This document shows positions 43,032 to 52,190 of a stretch of DNA of 64,000 bases, piece by piece; positions within the stretch are counted from its first letter, which is position 1; each line of letters starts with the position of its first letter. A program made the translations under genes and the position numbers. The stretch is taken from NCBI RefSeq assembly GCF_022179545.1, contig NZ_AP025518.1, forward strand, positions 2,480,001-2,544,000, read 5' to 3'. Origin of the DNA: Mycolicibacterium fortuitum subsp. fortuitum. GTDB lineage: Bacteria > Actinomycetota > Actinomycetes > Mycobacteriales > Mycobacteriaceae. The notes beneath the pieces were generated by a model. The model saw only the letters and a list, made by a program, of their open reading frames with translations, searched no databases and was not told the origin of the DNA.

Positions 43032-43901
43032 ATGCAGTTTTGGAGCGGCACGGCATTCATGGACACCGCCGACGCGTTGACGGTGGCGCCGTTGCTCGAT
43101 GAGGCCGGCTACCACGGCATGGTCGCCTCGGATCACATGATCTACCCGCGCGAACTGTCTTCGCCGTACCCGGATTCGTCGACCGGCAAGCCGCCGTGGA
43201 GCCCGGAGACCGGCTGGCCGGACTCCTGGGTCCTGATCGGTGCGATGGCTGCGCTGACACGGCGACTGCGTTTCTCGAATGCCATCTACGTGGCGCCGGC
43301 GCGTCCATTGCTCGAGGTGGCCAAGCAGGTGGCGACGGCTGCGGTGATCTCCGGCGGGAGAGTGGCGCTCGGCGTCGGTGTCGGCTGGATGCGGGAGGAA
43401 TTCGAGCTTCTGGGCCAGGATTTCGACACGCGTGGCAAGCGGCTCGACGAGATGATCCCGGCGCTGCGCGAGCTGTGGCGCGGAGGCTGGGTGTCCTTCG
43501 AAGGCCACTACTACTCGGTTCCGGAGATGATGATCGAACCGCACCCGCCGGCGCCGGTCCCGATCCTGTGCGGCGGTGAATCCGAGACCGCGCTGCGGCG
43601 GGCGGCTCGCACATGTGACGGCTGGATCGGTTACGCCTACACCTTGGAGCGGGCGGCGGGATACACGGCCCGGCTCGGCGAACTTCGTCGTGACTACGGG
43701 CGTGAGGATGAGCCGTTCGACATCATCCTGGCACTGCTGGATCCGCCCACGCCGGACCTCTACAAGCGGGCCGAGGATCTCGGCATCACCGCGGTGATGT
43801 GTGCGCCCTGGCTGTCGATGCCCAACGGCGCCACCGGCGTCGACCGGTTTCGCGGGCCGATCGAGAAGTTCGCCGAAACCGTCATCGCCAAGGTGAGGTA
43901 G
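43032..43901 (+). CDS. LLM-class F420-dependent oxidoreductase
   Basis: A 289-residue luciferase-like protein: MQFWSGTAFMDTADALTVAP, YHGMVASDHMIYPREL, GGRVALGVGVGWMREEFELLGQDF and PVPILCGGESETALRRAA. Likely F420-dependent. I chose ATG 43032, which begins the first beta strand. It is divergent from the photolyase gene with a 49-bp gap, so the two may share a regulatory region. The substrate is unknown. Confidence 0.86.
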   Translation: MQFWSGTAFMDTADALTVAPLLDEAGYHGMVASDHMIYPRELSSPYPDSSTGKPPWSPETGWPDSWVLIGAMAALTRRLRFSNAIYVAPARPLLEVAKQVATAAVISGGRVALGVGVGWMREEFELLGQDFDTRGKRLDEMIPALRELWRGGWVSFEGHYYSVPEMMIEPHPPAPVPILCGGESETALRRAARTCDGWIGYAYTLERAAGYTARLGELRRDYGREDEPFDIILALLDPPTPDLYKRAEDLGITAVMCAPWLSMPNGATGVDRFRGPIEKFAETVIAKVR

Positions 43902-43930
43902 CTGTCCGGCATCCGAAGTGACGCTTGCGA

Positions 43931-43949
43931 TGACATCACTATGATGTCA
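43931..43949. promoter_or_regulatory. Palindromic operator upstream of the ribbon-helix-helix gene
   Basis: TGACATCA (43931-43938), CTA, TGATGTCA (43942-43949) is a perfect 8-3-8 palindrome ending 10 bp before ATG 43960. Autoregulation by the RHH protein encoded downstream is the obvious hypothesis. Confidence 0.65.
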
Positions 43950-43959
43950 CCATGACAGC

Positions 43960-44439
43960 ATGGATCTGCAACCGTATGTCGACGCCGTCCGGCACGAACT
44001 GGGCGTAGCAGCCGCGGCCGGTGGCTCTGAGGCCGAAGCACTGGCCGAGCGGCTCACCGCGCCCTTGGAATCCGCGCTGCGTCTGGCTCTTCTGGAAACC
44101 CTTTCTGAGGCGGCCGAGCAGATCACGCGAGAACTCGCCCCGGGATCAGTTCACGTCCGGCTCAACGGTCGTGACCCCGAGTTCGGTGTCGAGCCGGCCG
44201 AGGCCGACGCGCCTGCACCGTCACCGGTCGCCGACGTTGCCGACGAGGACGGCGGCGGCACCTGGCGGGTGTCGTTGCGACTTCCGGAGAGCATGCGCGC
44301 CGGGGTGGAGGCGGCAGCCCGCCGCGACGGCGTATCCGTCAACGCCTGGCTGGTGCGTGCCACCGCGTCGGCTTTGAGCGGCGGGGCCGCACGCCAGACC
44401 CGGTCGGCAGGAAAAACCTTCAGCGGCTGGGTCCGCTGA
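43960..44439 (+). CDS. Ribbon-helix-helix (HicB/Arc-like) DNA-binding protein
   Basis: A 159-residue protein. The N-terminal ~80 residues are helical and Ala-rich. The C-terminal part contains a ribbon-helix-helix: TWRVSLRLPESMRAGVEAAA then RRDGVSVNAWLVRAT. This resembles HicB-type antitoxin DNA-binding domains, but no HicA toxin gene is adjacent. It sits 32 bp before a DUF4097 gene and directly behind a perfect palindrome. It is probably an autoregulator of the two-gene operon. Confidence 0.82.
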   Translation: MDLQPYVDAVRHELGVAAAAGGSEAEALAERLTAPLESALRLALLETLSEAAEQITRELAPGSVHVRLNGRDPEFGVEPAEADAPAPSPVADVADEDGGGTWRVSLRLPESMRAGVEAAARRDGVSVNAWLVRATASALSGGAARQTRSAGKTFSGWVR

Positions 44440-44471
44440 CCCATCGACACGCCCATCGACAGGAGAAACAG

Positions 44472-45278
44472 ATGCCCACGTTCCACACACCCGGACCCGT
44501 CACCGCCGTCGTCGAGATAGCGGCCGGCGCGGTGCACCTGGCGGCCACAGACCGTGACGACACCATCGTCGACATCACGCCGCGCGATCCCGAACGCGCG
44601 TCCGATGTTCGGGCGGCCGAGCAGGCCCGCATCGATTTCCACAACGGCACTCTCGTCGTGACGGCAGGCAAGAAGGTCTTGTCGCTGGGGCGCGGGGGAG
44701 CGGTCCGCGTCGACATCGCGCTGCCCGCGCGCTCCCGGCTGGACCTCTCGTCGGCATCGGCGGGCGTCGAGGCCGCCGGGGTGTACTCGGATTGCCGTTT
44801 CGCCTCGGCGAGCGGTGCGCTGCGGGTGGCGACCGTCACCGGAAACTTCAAGGCCGACACCGCATCCGGAGATGTCAGCATCGGTGATCTGGCGGGCAAC
44901 GCCCGAATCGCCACGGCATCCGGTGACGCGGTGATCGATCGGATCGACGGGGATGTCAAGTTCCAGGCGGCCAGCGGCAGCCTCACCATCGGGACGTTGC
45001 GTGGGCATGCCAAGCACCAGACCGCTTCGGGCTCGGTTGCCGTGGGAGACGCCGTCAGCGGCGGCCTGCGCGCCCAAACCGGCAGCGGTGAGGTGGAAGT
45101 CGGTATTCCGCAGGGCACTGCGGCGCGTCTGGAACTCAAGACCCACTCCGGCACCGTCGTCAACGGCTTGCAGGCTTCTGAAGGCCCGGCCGACGGTGAC
45201 GAGACGTTCATGTTGCAGGCCCGTACCGGCTCCGGCGACATCTCGATCCGGCGCGCCGTCGCCGCGAGCGTCGACTAG
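44472..45278 (+). CDS. DUF4097 beta-strand repeat protein
   Basis: A 268-residue protein built of short beta repeats with a T/A-S-G core: RFASASGALRV, KADTASGDVSIGDLAG, RIATASGDAVIDRIDG, KFQAASGSLTIG, KHQTASGSVAVGD and RAQTGSGEVEVG. These predict a right-handed beta-helix or adhesin-like fold. No signal peptide or membrane segment is visible. Cytoplasmic scaffold or polymer binding is possible; the function is unknown. ATG 44472 follows CAGGAGAAAC. Its TAG overlaps the stop of the convergent gene. Confidence 0.85.
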   Translation: MPTFHTPGPVTAVVEIAAGAVHLAATDRDDTIVDITPRDPERASDVRAAEQARIDFHNGTLVVTAGKKVLSLGRGGAVRVDIALPARSRLDLSSASAGVEAAGVYSDCRFASASGALRVATVTGNFKADTASGDVSIGDLAGNARIATASGDAVIDRIDGDVKFQAASGSLTIGTLRGHAKHQTASGSVAVGDAVSGGLRAQTGSGEVEVGIPQGTAARLELKTHSGTVVNGLQASEGPADGDETFMLQARTGSGDISIRRAVAASVD

Positions 45279-45727
45279 AGGGGATCGAGCCGGAACACCG
45301 TCAACCGCCCGGCCAGTTTCTCGAATTCGTCTGGGGTACCGTCGATGACGAGGCCGCTGCGCTTGGCGAAGCCGACACCCACCGGGACCTTGTCCGCGAA
45401 CGCCCGCAGCACCGGACGCGACTGCTCCGGGGGGAGTTCGACGATTCGGACCGGCCGGGACCGCCGGCCCCGCGTCAAGGTCCCGGCGCCGGCGGCGCGG
45501 GCGTTGGCCGCCCAGTCCGCGCCGGGGTAACCCGCCACCGTATAGAGGCCGCCGTCGTGGTGAAAGGGCGTCATCGGCGTGCTGCGCGGCTTGCCGGTCT
45601 TGCGGCCCGGGACGGTGAGCACCATTGCCGGTCCGGTGGGTAGGCCCAGGCGCTGCACCGCCATCATCACCTTGTTCATCGGCTTGAGCCAGCGCGGCGG
45701 GCGCGGCTGCGTCATGTGCTCTGACAT
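45275..45727 (-). CDS. F420H2-binding nitroreductase-family protein (Ddn-like)
   Basis: A 150-residue split-beta-barrel protein of the deazaflavin-dependent nitroreductase family: TVPGRKTGKPRSTPMTPFHHDGGLY, VAGYPGADWAANARAAG and a C-terminal PVGVGFAKRSG. The family uses F420H2 to reduce quinones, and in Ddn activates nitroimidazoles. The start is at 45727; the second Met (HMTQPRPP) is an alternative. It follows the NmrA-like gene by 12 bp and is probably read from the same ECF-type promoter. Confidence 0.85.
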   Translation of the reverse strand: MSEHMTQPRPPRWLKPMNKVMMAVQRLGLPTGPAMVLTVPGRKTGKPRSTPMTPFHHDGGLYTVAGYPGADWAANARAAGAGTLTRGRRSRPVRIVELPPEQSRPVLRAFADKVPVGVGFAKRSGLVIDGTPDEFEKLAGRLTVFRLDPL

Positions 45728-45739
45728 GTCTTGGCCTCC

Positions 45740-46579
45740 TTAGCTTTTGGTGAACAGTTCGCGGTGGTGGGCCACCCAATCGGCGAACGGGGTGGCCGGG
45801 CGGCCGAGAATCTTGGCGACGTCATGGGTGACCAGTGCCGGACGGTCGACGGTGTCGGCCAGCAGGCCCATGTAGGCGTCGGCGAACTCGGCAGGAAAGC
45901 CCAGGCCCACGAAACGTTGCCGCACCACATCGCTGGGAACCTCGCGGTAGTGCAGCGGTCGCCGAAGTGCCTGCCCGATCGTGTCCACCAGCTGGGTATT
46001 GGTCAGCGCCTGCGGACCTGTCAGCGGAATACGCTGGCCCACAAGGTCGTCGGTCAGTAGTGCAACGGCCGCCACAGCCGAGATGTCGGAGTCGACGATC
46101 ACGGCGGTAGATGCGTGCGCATACGGGCCGCTGACCTCATCGCTCGTGCGGATCTGCGCCGACCACATGCCCGCGAAATTCGAGGCGAACACCGTGGGGC
46201 GCAAGCTGACCCACTCCAGGCCGGAGGCCACGGCGAACTGCTCCACTTCGCGGTTGCGGTCCCCGCGTACCCGGGATGGTTGCCGGGAGTGATCGTCATC
46301 GGCGTTGATCGCCGACAAGGCGACCAGGCGTCGCACCCCGGCGGCGCGGGCCAGATCGACTGTGGCGGCCAGCTCCGGGCCGAGGGCGCGGGAGTTGAGG
46401 AAGACCGCCGAGGCGCCGGCCATCCCGTCGGCGGCGGATCGGACCGTTTCGACGCCGGAAGGGAACACGGCGTCAGGATTACGGGTGACCGCGCGTACGC
46501 GGGCACCGGCACGGACGAGTTCGGTGACGAGCGGGCGGCCGACATTACCGGTTGCCCCCGTGACGAGAATTGTGTTCAT
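45740..46579 (-). CDS. NmrA-like NAD(P)-binding atypical SDR
   Basis: A 279-residue protein with an NmrA/SDR_a5-like Rossmann motif (ILVTGATGNVGRPLVTEL), VFLNSRALG, and GLEWVSLRPTVFASNF, and no classical YxxxK. Such proteins act as redox sensors or quinone reductases. I chose ATG 46579, 10 nt downstream of a CGTC -10 box, giving a leaderless message. It is divergent from a SigI-like sigma factor with an identical type of promoter. Epimerase/oxidoreductase partners are known for related ECF groups. Confidence 0.86.
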   Translation of the reverse strand: MNTILVTGATGNVGRPLVTELVRAGARVRAVTRNPDAVFPSGVETVRSAADGMAGASAVFLNSRALGPELAATVDLARAAGVRRLVALSAINADDDHSRQPSRVRGDRNREVEQFAVASGLEWVSLRPTVFASNFAGMWSAQIRTSDEVSGPYAHASTAVIVDSDISAVAAVALLTDDLVGQRIPLTGPQALTNTQLVDTIGQALRRPLHYREVPSDVVRQRFVGLGFPAEFADAYMGLLADTVDRPALVTHDVAKILGRPATPFADWVAHHRELFTKS

Positions 46580-46588
46580 GCGATCAAG

Positions 46589-46614
46589 GACGGGGCGGCT
46601 GTCCGAAAAGTTAC
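46589..46614 (-). promoter_or_regulatory. ECF-type promoter of the NmrA-like gene
   Basis: On the minus strand: -35 GTAAC (46614-46610), 17-bp spacer, -10 CGTC (46592-46589), ATG at 46579. It matches the promoter on the opposite strand in both elements and spacing. Confidence 0.75.
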
Positions 46615-46638
46615 AGCGGTCGCGAATCGAGGCCGCGG

Positions 46639-46664
46639 GTAACTTTGCGGGCCCTGGATTCGTC
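46639..46664 (+). promoter_or_regulatory. ECF-type promoter of the sigma factor gene
   Basis: -35 GTAAC (46639-46643), 17-bp spacer, -10 CGTC (46661-46664), ATG at 46673. The -35 regions of the two promoters extend as GTAACTTT on each strand, forming an 8-bp inverted repeat. Confidence 0.75.
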
Positions 46665-46672
46665 GTAACCAC

Positions 46673-47518
46673 ATGAACGAATCCGCGGTCCTTGAAGCGG
46701 CGTGGCGTGATCACCACCCGTACCTGGTCAACCTCGCATACCGGATGCTGGGCGACATCGGCGAGGCCGAAGACGTCGCGCAGGAGGCCTTTCTCCGGCT
46801 GGCCCGGGCCGATCAGGACCACCTCGAAGATGTCCGGGCCTGGCTGACCGTGGTGGCCGGCCGGTTGTCCCTCGATGTCCTGCGGTCGGCACGGGCCCGG
46901 CTCGAACGCCCAGACGGCGCGGCCGCGCTGGACACCGCCGCGGCCACCGGCACCGACCCGGCCGACCGCGTGACGCTCGATGATCAGGTGGGATCGGCGC
47001 TGCTGGCGGTGCTCACCCGGCTCAGCCCCGGCGAGCGGGTCGCATTCGTCCTGCATGACATCTTCAAGGTCCCGTTCGAAGAGATCGCCCACACCGTCGG
47101 GCGGCCGGTGGGAACATGCCGCCAGCTGGCCCGGCGGGCCCGAACGAAAGTGGCCGGCGCCGCGCCGGCCGCGGTCGGGGTCGACGCCGCCGAGCACCGT
47201 CAGGTCACCGATGCGTTCATCACCGCGTGTGCCAACGGCGATCTGGCGGCGCTGGCCTCCGTCCTCGACCCGAGCGTCTGGGGTGTCGGCACGGTGCTCA
47301 CCGACCCGGCGCTACGTCAGGTCAACCACGGCCGCCATGATGTCGCGACGAACCTGCTGCGCTACCTCGGTCCGGGCGCCACGGTGGTCAGCGCTGCCGA
47401 GCCCGTCCTACTGGCCTACGACCGGCGCCGGCTGTTCGCCGTAGTGGTGCTGACCATCCGCGACGGGCTGGTCCTCAAGATCGAGGCCACCGCCGACCCA
47501 TCGGCTCGGACGCAGTGA
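46673..47518 (+). CDS. ECF RNA polymerase sigma factor, SigI-like with SnoaL-type extension
   Basis: A 281-residue sigma factor. Region 2: [27 protein letters not shown]; region 4: [41 protein letters not shown]; then a ~100-residue NTF2-like domain ([23 protein letters not shown]) typical of the SigI/SigJ/ECF41-like class. Similarity to M. tuberculosis SigI runs through all parts (from memory). No anti-sigma gene is adjacent, as expected when the C-terminal domain does the regulation. The likely promoter is recognised by itself. Confidence 0.88.
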   Translation: MNESAVLEAAWRDHHPYLVNLAYRMLGDIGEAEDVAQEAFLRLARADQDHLEDVRAWLTVVAGRLSLDVLRSARARLERPDGAAALDTAAATGTDPADRVTLDDQVGSALLAVLTRLSPGERVAFVLHDIFKVPFEEIAHTVGRPVGTCRQLARRARTKVAGAAPAAVGVDAAEHRQVTDAFITACANGDLAALASVLDPSVWGVGTVLTDPALRQVNHGRHDVATNLLRYLGPGATVVSAAEPVLLAYDRRRLFAVVVLTIRDGLVLKIEATADPSARTQ

Positions 47519-47559
47519 CCGTCGGCGCCACAGGGCCCGGCGCGCGGCACAATGTAACG

Positions 47560-48744
47560 GTGAGCGACAAGAAGCGCGTGCTGATACTCGGAAGCACCGG
47601 ATCGATCGGCACCCAGGCGCTCGACGTCATCGCGGCCAACCCGGACCGGTTCGAGATCGTCGGGCTGGCCGCAGGCGGCGGCAACCCCGAACTGCTCGCC
47701 GCTCAGCGCGCCGCGACCGGCGTCACCAACATCGCAGTGGCCGACCCGTCCGCCGCGGAGAGGGTCGGCGACGTGACGTATGCCGGGGCTGAGGCAGCTA
47801 CCCGGCTGGTCGAGAACACCGAGGCCGATGTGGTGCTGAACGCGCTGGTCGGAGCGCTGGGGTTGGCGCCGACGCTGGCCGCGCTGGCCACCGGAGCCCG
47901 CCTGGCCCTGGCCAACAAGGAGTCACTTGTTGCCGGTGGCCCGCTGGTGCTCAAGGCGGCCGCGCCCGGCCAGATCGTCCCGGTGGACTCCGAGCACTCG
48001 GCGATGGCGCAGTGCCTGCGCGGCGGCACCGCCGACGAGGTCGCCAAGATCGTGCTCACCGCCTCCGGCGGTCCGTTCCTCGGCTGGTCGGCCGCCGACC
48101 TCGAATCGGTCACCCCGGAGCAGGCCGGCAAGCATCCGACGTGGTCGATGGGCCCGATGAACACCCTGAACTCAGCCACCCTGATCAACAAGGGCCTGGA
48201 GCTGATCGAGACTCACCTGCTGTTCGGCATTGCCTACGACCGCATCGAAGTGGTCGTCCATCCACAGTCGATCGTGCACTCGATGGCCACCTTCACCGAC
48301 GGTTCGACCCTGGCGCAGGCCAGCCCGCCGGACATGAAGCTGCCGATCGCGTTGGCCCTGGGCTGGCCCGACCGGATCCCCGGAGCGGCCCTGGCCTGCG
48401 ACTTCACCACCGCCTCCACCTGGGAGTTCCTGCCGCTCGACAACGAGGTGTTCCCAGCGGTGAATCTGGCGCGGGCGGCCGGAACACGTGGCGGCTGCCT
48501 GACCGCGGTCTACAACGCGGCCAACGAGGAGTCGGCAGAAGCCTTCCTGCAGGGCCGCATCCCGTTTCCGGCGATCGTCGACACCGTCGGTGACGTGTTG
48601 CACGCTGCCGACCAGTGGGCTGCCGAACCCGCTACCGTGGAAGAAGTACTCGACGCGCAGCGGTGGGCCAGACAAAAGGCACGGACGGCCATCGATACGC
48701 GCTTCGAGCAGAAATCCATGAGAAAAGGGCTCGTCACCAAATGA
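47560..48744 (+). CDS. dxr: 1-deoxy-D-xylulose 5-phosphate reductoisomerase
   Basis: A 394-residue DXR, the second enzyme of the MEP isoprenoid pathway, converting DXP to MEP with NADPH. Motifs: [19 protein letters not shown] (NADPH), [27 protein letters not shown] (metal site), TASGGPFL and [21 protein letters not shown] chose GTG 47560, just before the core; GTG 47515 overlapping the sigma stop is an alternative. It is followed by rip1 with an ATGA overlap and then ispG, another MEP enzyme. Confidence 0.95.
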   Translation: MSDKKRVLILGSTGSIGTQALDVIAANPDRFEIVGLAAGGGNPELLAAQRAATGVTNIAVADPSAAERVGDVTYAGAEAATRLVENTEADVVLNALVGALGLAPTLAALATGARLALANKESLVAGGPLVLKAAAPGQIVPVDSEHSAMAQCLRGGTADEVAKIVLTASGGPFLGWSAADLESVTPEQAGKHPTWSMGPMNTLNSATLINKGLELIETHLLFGIAYDRIEVVVHPQSIVHSMATFTDGSTLAQASPPDMKLPIALALGWPDRIPGAALACDFTTASTWEFLPLDNEVFPAVNLARAAGTRGGCLTAVYNAANEESAEAFLQGRIPFPAIVDTVGDVLHAADQWAAEPATVEEVLDAQRWARQKARTAIDTRFEQKSMRKGLVTK

Positions 48745-49961
48745 TGTTCGTAATCGGCATCGCGCTGTTCGCGCTGGCCATCCTGGTATCGGTGGCACTG
48801 CACGAATGCGGGCACATGTGGGTGGCACGCGCCACGGGCATGAAGGTGCGCCGCTACTTCGTGGGCTTCGGCCCGACGCTGTGGTCGACCCGGCGGCCCA
48901 ACAAGCTGGGCGAGACCGAGTACGGCATCAAGGCGATTCCGCTCGGCGGATTCTGCGATATCGCCGGAATGACCTCGGTCGACGAGATCGCACCGGAAGA
49001 CCGGCCATATGCGATGTACAAGCAGAAGGTCTGGAAACGCGTCGCGGTGCTGTTCGCCGGCCCGGCGATGAACTTCATCATCGGCTTGGTGCTGCTGTAC
49101 GCCATCGCGATCATGTGGGGCCTGCCCAACATCAACCAGCCCACCACCGCGATTGTGGGTGAAACAGGCTGTGTCGCACCGCAACTCAGCCTCGAGAAGA
49201 TGGGTGAGTGCCAGGGCTCGGGCCCCGCGGCGAAGGCCGGCATCCGGGCAGGCGACGAGATCGTCAAGGTCGGTGACACTCCGGTCTCGGATTTCAGCCA
49301 GATGGCCGCCGCGGTGCGCAAACTCAACGGCCCGGTGTCCATCGAACTCAAGCGTGACGGTCAGACCATCACGACAGTCGTCGACGTGACCCAGACTCAG
49401 CGGTTCACCAGCGCGGACGCCAAGGAGCCCGCCACCGTGGGCGCCATCGGCGTGAGCGCGGTGCCGGTTCAGCCGCCCACCCAGTACAACCCGATCACCG
49501 CGGTGCCCGCGACGATCTCGTTCACCGGCGACATGAGCGTCCAGCTCGCCCACTCGCTGGCCAAGATTCCCACCAAGATCGGTGCGCTGGTGGATGCGAT
49601 CGGCGGCGGCGAGCGCGACAAGGAGACCCCGATCAGCGTGGTCGGCGCGAGCATCATCGGCGGCGAGACGGTCGAGGCCGGGCTCTGGGTGGCGTTCTGG
49701 TTCTTCCTGGCGCAGTTGAACTTCGTGCTCGGCGCGGTCAACCTGATCCCGCTGCTGCCGTTCGACGGCGGCCACATCGCGGTCGCGACCTACGAGAAGG
49801 TCCGCAACATGTTCCGAACGGCCCGCGGCAAAGTGGCCGCAGGCCCCGTCAACTACCTCAAACTCATGCCCGCCACCTACGTGGTGTTACTGGTGGTGGT
49901 CAGCTACATGCTGCTGACCGTCACGGCCGACCTGGTCAACCCCCTCAGCATCTTCCAGTAG
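48741..49961 (+). CDS. rip1: Site-2 protease Rip1 (M50 intramembrane metalloprotease)
   Basis: A 406-residue polytopic protease. The zinc motif HECGH is at residues 21-25 in the first helix, the third ligand in [13 protein letters not shown], and a PDZ-like domain in the middle ([19 protein letters not shown]). In mycobacteria Rip1 cleaves anti-sigma factors (RsmA, RskA, RslA). The start at 48741 overlaps the dxr stop (ATGA); ATG 48744 directly follows. The C-terminal helix is [14 protein letters not shown]. Confidence 0.96.
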   Translation: MMFVIGIALFALAILVSVALHECGHMWVARATGMKVRRYFVGFGPTLWSTRRPNKLGETEYGIKAIPLGGFCDIAGMTSVDEIAPEDRPYAMYKQKVWKRVAVLFAGPAMNFIIGLVLLYAIAIMWGLPNINQPTTAIVGETGCVAPQLSLEKMGECQGSGPAAKAGIRAGDEIVKVGDTPVSDFSQMAAAVRKLNGPVSIELKRDGQTITTVVDVTQTQRFTSADAKEPATVGAIGVSAVPVQPPTQYNPITAVPATISFTGDMSVQLAHSLAKIPTKIGALVDAIGGGERDKETPISVVGASIIGGETVEAGLWVAFWFFLAQLNFVLGAVNLIPLLPFDGGHIAVATYEKVRNMFRTARGKVAAGPVNYLKLMPATYVVLLVVVSYMLLTVTADLVNPLSIFQ

Positions 49962-49974
49962 GAGATCCGACAAC

Positions 49975-51129
49975 ATGACGTCCATCGGTTTGGGAATGCC
50001 CGCACCCCCGGCGCCGACCCTGGCGCCGCGGCGCAAGACCCGTCAGCTCAACGTGGGCGGGGTCGGCATCGGCAGCGAGCACCCGATCGCGGTCCAGTCC
50101 ATGTGCACCACCAAGACTCACGACGTCAATTCGACGCTGCAGCAGATCGCGGAGCTCACCGCGTCGGGCTGCGACATCGTGCGGGTGGCCTGCCCCCGGC
50201 AGGAGGACGCGGATGCGCTCGCCGAGATCGCCCGGCACAGCCAGATCCCGGTGATCGCTGACATCCACTTCCAGCCCAAGTACATCTTCGCCGCGATCGA
50301 TGCCGGCTGCGCGGCCGTGCGCGTCAATCCCGGCAACATCAAGGAGTTCGACGGACGCGTCAAGGAGGTGGCCAAGGCCGCCGGCGACGCGGGCATCCCG
50401 ATCCGGATCGGCGTCAACGCCGGCTCTCTGGACCCGCGGCTGCTGCAGAAGTACGGCAAGGCCACCCCGGAGGCGCTCGTCGAATCCGCGCTGTGGGAAG
50501 CCTCGCTGTTCGAGGAGCACGGCTACGGCGACATCAAGATCAGCGTCAAGCACAACGACCCAGTGATCATGGTCGAGGCCTACCGCCAGCTGGCCGCGCA
50601 GTGCGACTATCCGCTGCACCTCGGTGTCACCGAGGCCGGACCGGCGTTCCAGGGCACGATCAAGTCCGCCGTGGCGTTCGGCGCGTTGCTGTCCGAGGGC
50701 ATCGGCGACACCATCCGGGTGTCCTTGTCCGCGCCGCCGGCCGAAGAGGTCAAGGTCGGAAACCAGATCCTGGAGTCGCTGAACCTGCGGCCGCGCGGGC
50801 TGGAGATCGTCTCGTGCCCATCCTGCGGGCGCGCCCAGGTCGACGTGTACACGCTGGCCAACGCGGTCAGTGCGGGCCTGGACGGGCTCGACGTCCCGCT
50901 GCGCGTTGCGGTGATGGGCTGCGTGGTCAACGGTCCGGGGGAGGCCCGCGAAGCCGATCTCGGGGTCGCCTCCGGTAACGGCAAGGGCCAGATCTTCGTC
51001 AAGGGTGAGGTCATCAAGACCGTGCCCGAGGCGCAGATCGTCGAGACGCTGATCGAAGAAGCCATGCGCCTGGCCGAACAGGCGGGTTCAGATGATGCCA
51101 GCGGTTCGCCAGTGGTGACCGTAAGCTGA
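49975..51129 (+). CDS. ispG: 4-hydroxy-3-methylbut-2-en-1-yl diphosphate synthase (flavodoxin/ferredoxin)
   Basis: A 384-residue IspG (GcpE). The TIM barrel shows [34 protein letters not shown] and [10 protein letters not shown]. The iron-sulfur domain has Cys in [11 protein letters not shown] and [11 protein letters not shown]. It reductively converts MEcPP to HMBPP in the MEP pathway. The start ATG 49975 lies 13 bp after rip1, forming a dxr-rip1-ispG operon. Confidence 0.96.
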   Translation: MTSIGLGMPAPPAPTLAPRRKTRQLNVGGVGIGSEHPIAVQSMCTTKTHDVNSTLQQIAELTASGCDIVRVACPRQEDADALAEIARHSQIPVIADIHFQPKYIFAAIDAGCAAVRVNPGNIKEFDGRVKEVAKAAGDAGIPIRIGVNAGSLDPRLLQKYGKATPEALVESALWEASLFEEHGYGDIKISVKHNDPVIMVEAYRQLAAQCDYPLHLGVTEAGPAFQGTIKSAVAFGALLSEGIGDTIRVSLSAPPAEEVKVGNQILESLNLRPRGLEIVSCPSCGRAQVDVYTLANAVSAGLDGLDVPLRVAVMGCVVNGPGEAREADLGVASGNGKGQIFVKGEVIKTVPEAQIVETLIEEAMRLAEQAGSDDASGSPVVTVS

Positions 51130-51184
51130 TAGCGACCCTGTGAGCGGGGTCACCCAGCCTTGGCTTGAGCAGAGGGATTTGCCA

Positions 51185-52039
51185 ATGTCGGCTCCGCCGC
51201 TGTTCCGACTCGTCGATGAGCGACGAGTTTCCGTGGTGCGTGACGCCACCCCCTGCTTGCAGGTGTTCGACGAGGATCCGGTCGGGTCGTGCATGGTGGC
51301 CGCACGCGTCGCCGAGTTCGGTGTCGAACACGGGGCCATCGGCGGGGAGCTGTGGACGCGGCGCGGCGTCACCCAGTCGCTGTGTTACGCCGGGCCGAAT
51401 CTGATCCCGTTGCGTGGTGACGCCGAGGACCTCAAGGCGTTCTCGGACAAGGCAATGAGCACTGCGCGGCGCTGCTCCTCGGTGGTCGGCCGGGCCGAGC
51501 TGGTACTGCCGATGTGGCGCCGGCTGGAGACGGTGTGGGGCACTGCCCGAGACGTCCGCGAGCAACAGCCCCTGATGGCCTTGAGTTCGATGCCGCAGTG
51601 CGCAATCGATCCGGCCGTTCGCCCGGTGCGCATGGAAGAACTCGACACCTACCTGGTGGCGGCCATCGACATGTTCATCGGCGAGGTCGGAGTCGACCCT
51701 CGGCTGGGCGACGGCGGCCGTGGTTACCGCCGCCGCATCGCCAGCCTGATCGCCGCAGGCCGCGCATGGGCGCGCTTCGAGCGCGGAGAAGTGGTGTTCA
51801 AGGCCGAGGTCGGCTCGCAGTCACCCGCCGTCGGCCAGATTCAAGGTGTCTGGGTGCATCCCGACTGGCGTGGCCACGGACTGGGCACCACGGGGACCGC
51901 GGCACTGGCGGCGGCAGTGGTGGCCTCAGGCCGCATCGCCAGCCTGTACGTCAACAGTTACAACACGGTGGCCCGGGCGACCTACGCCCGCATCGGGTTC
52001 GAACAGGTGGGCACGTTCGCCACCGTTCTGTTGGATTGA
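51185..52039 (+). CDS. DUF4081 + GNAT acetyltransferase (Rv2867c-like)
   Basis: A 284-residue protein. The N-terminal DUF4081-like half starts PLFRLVDERRVSVVRD; the C-terminal half is a GNAT fold with the acetyl-CoA loop VWVHPDWRGHGLGTTG and NSYNTVARATYARIGFEQVG. The acyl acceptor is unknown. I chose ATG 51185, preceded by GAGGGA, as in M. tuberculosis Rv2867c, rather than the longer frame from 51140. It follows ispG in conserved order. Confidence 0.88.
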   Translation: MSAPPLFRLVDERRVSVVRDATPCLQVFDEDPVGSCMVAARVAEFGVEHGAIGGELWTRRGVTQSLCYAGPNLIPLRGDAEDLKAFSDKAMSTARRCSSVVGRAELVLPMWRRLETVWGTARDVREQQPLMALSSMPQCAIDPAVRPVRMEELDTYLVAAIDMFIGEVGVDPRLGDGGRGYRRRIASLIAAGRAWARFERGEVVFKAEVGSQSPAVGQIQGVWVHPDWRGHGLGTTGTAALAAAVVASGRIASLYVNSYNTVARATYARIGFEQVGTFATVLLD

Positions 52040-52190
52040 ACCAGCCGGGTCGTCGGTGCTGTGCGGCGGCGGCCCGCTCCAGAAGATCATCGACCGATCA
52101 TTGGGCAACCGGTGTGTCTCGCCACTGTCTCGGTTCTATCTCGGTGCGCCTCCGACGAATCCGGCATCCACGTTCCTAACATCAGCCTCA

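Noticed and set aside
43960..44439. HicB-like protein as half of a HicAB toxin-antitoxin pair
   Set aside because: No HicA-sized dsRBD-like toxin gene lies on either side; the partner is a DUF4097 protein.
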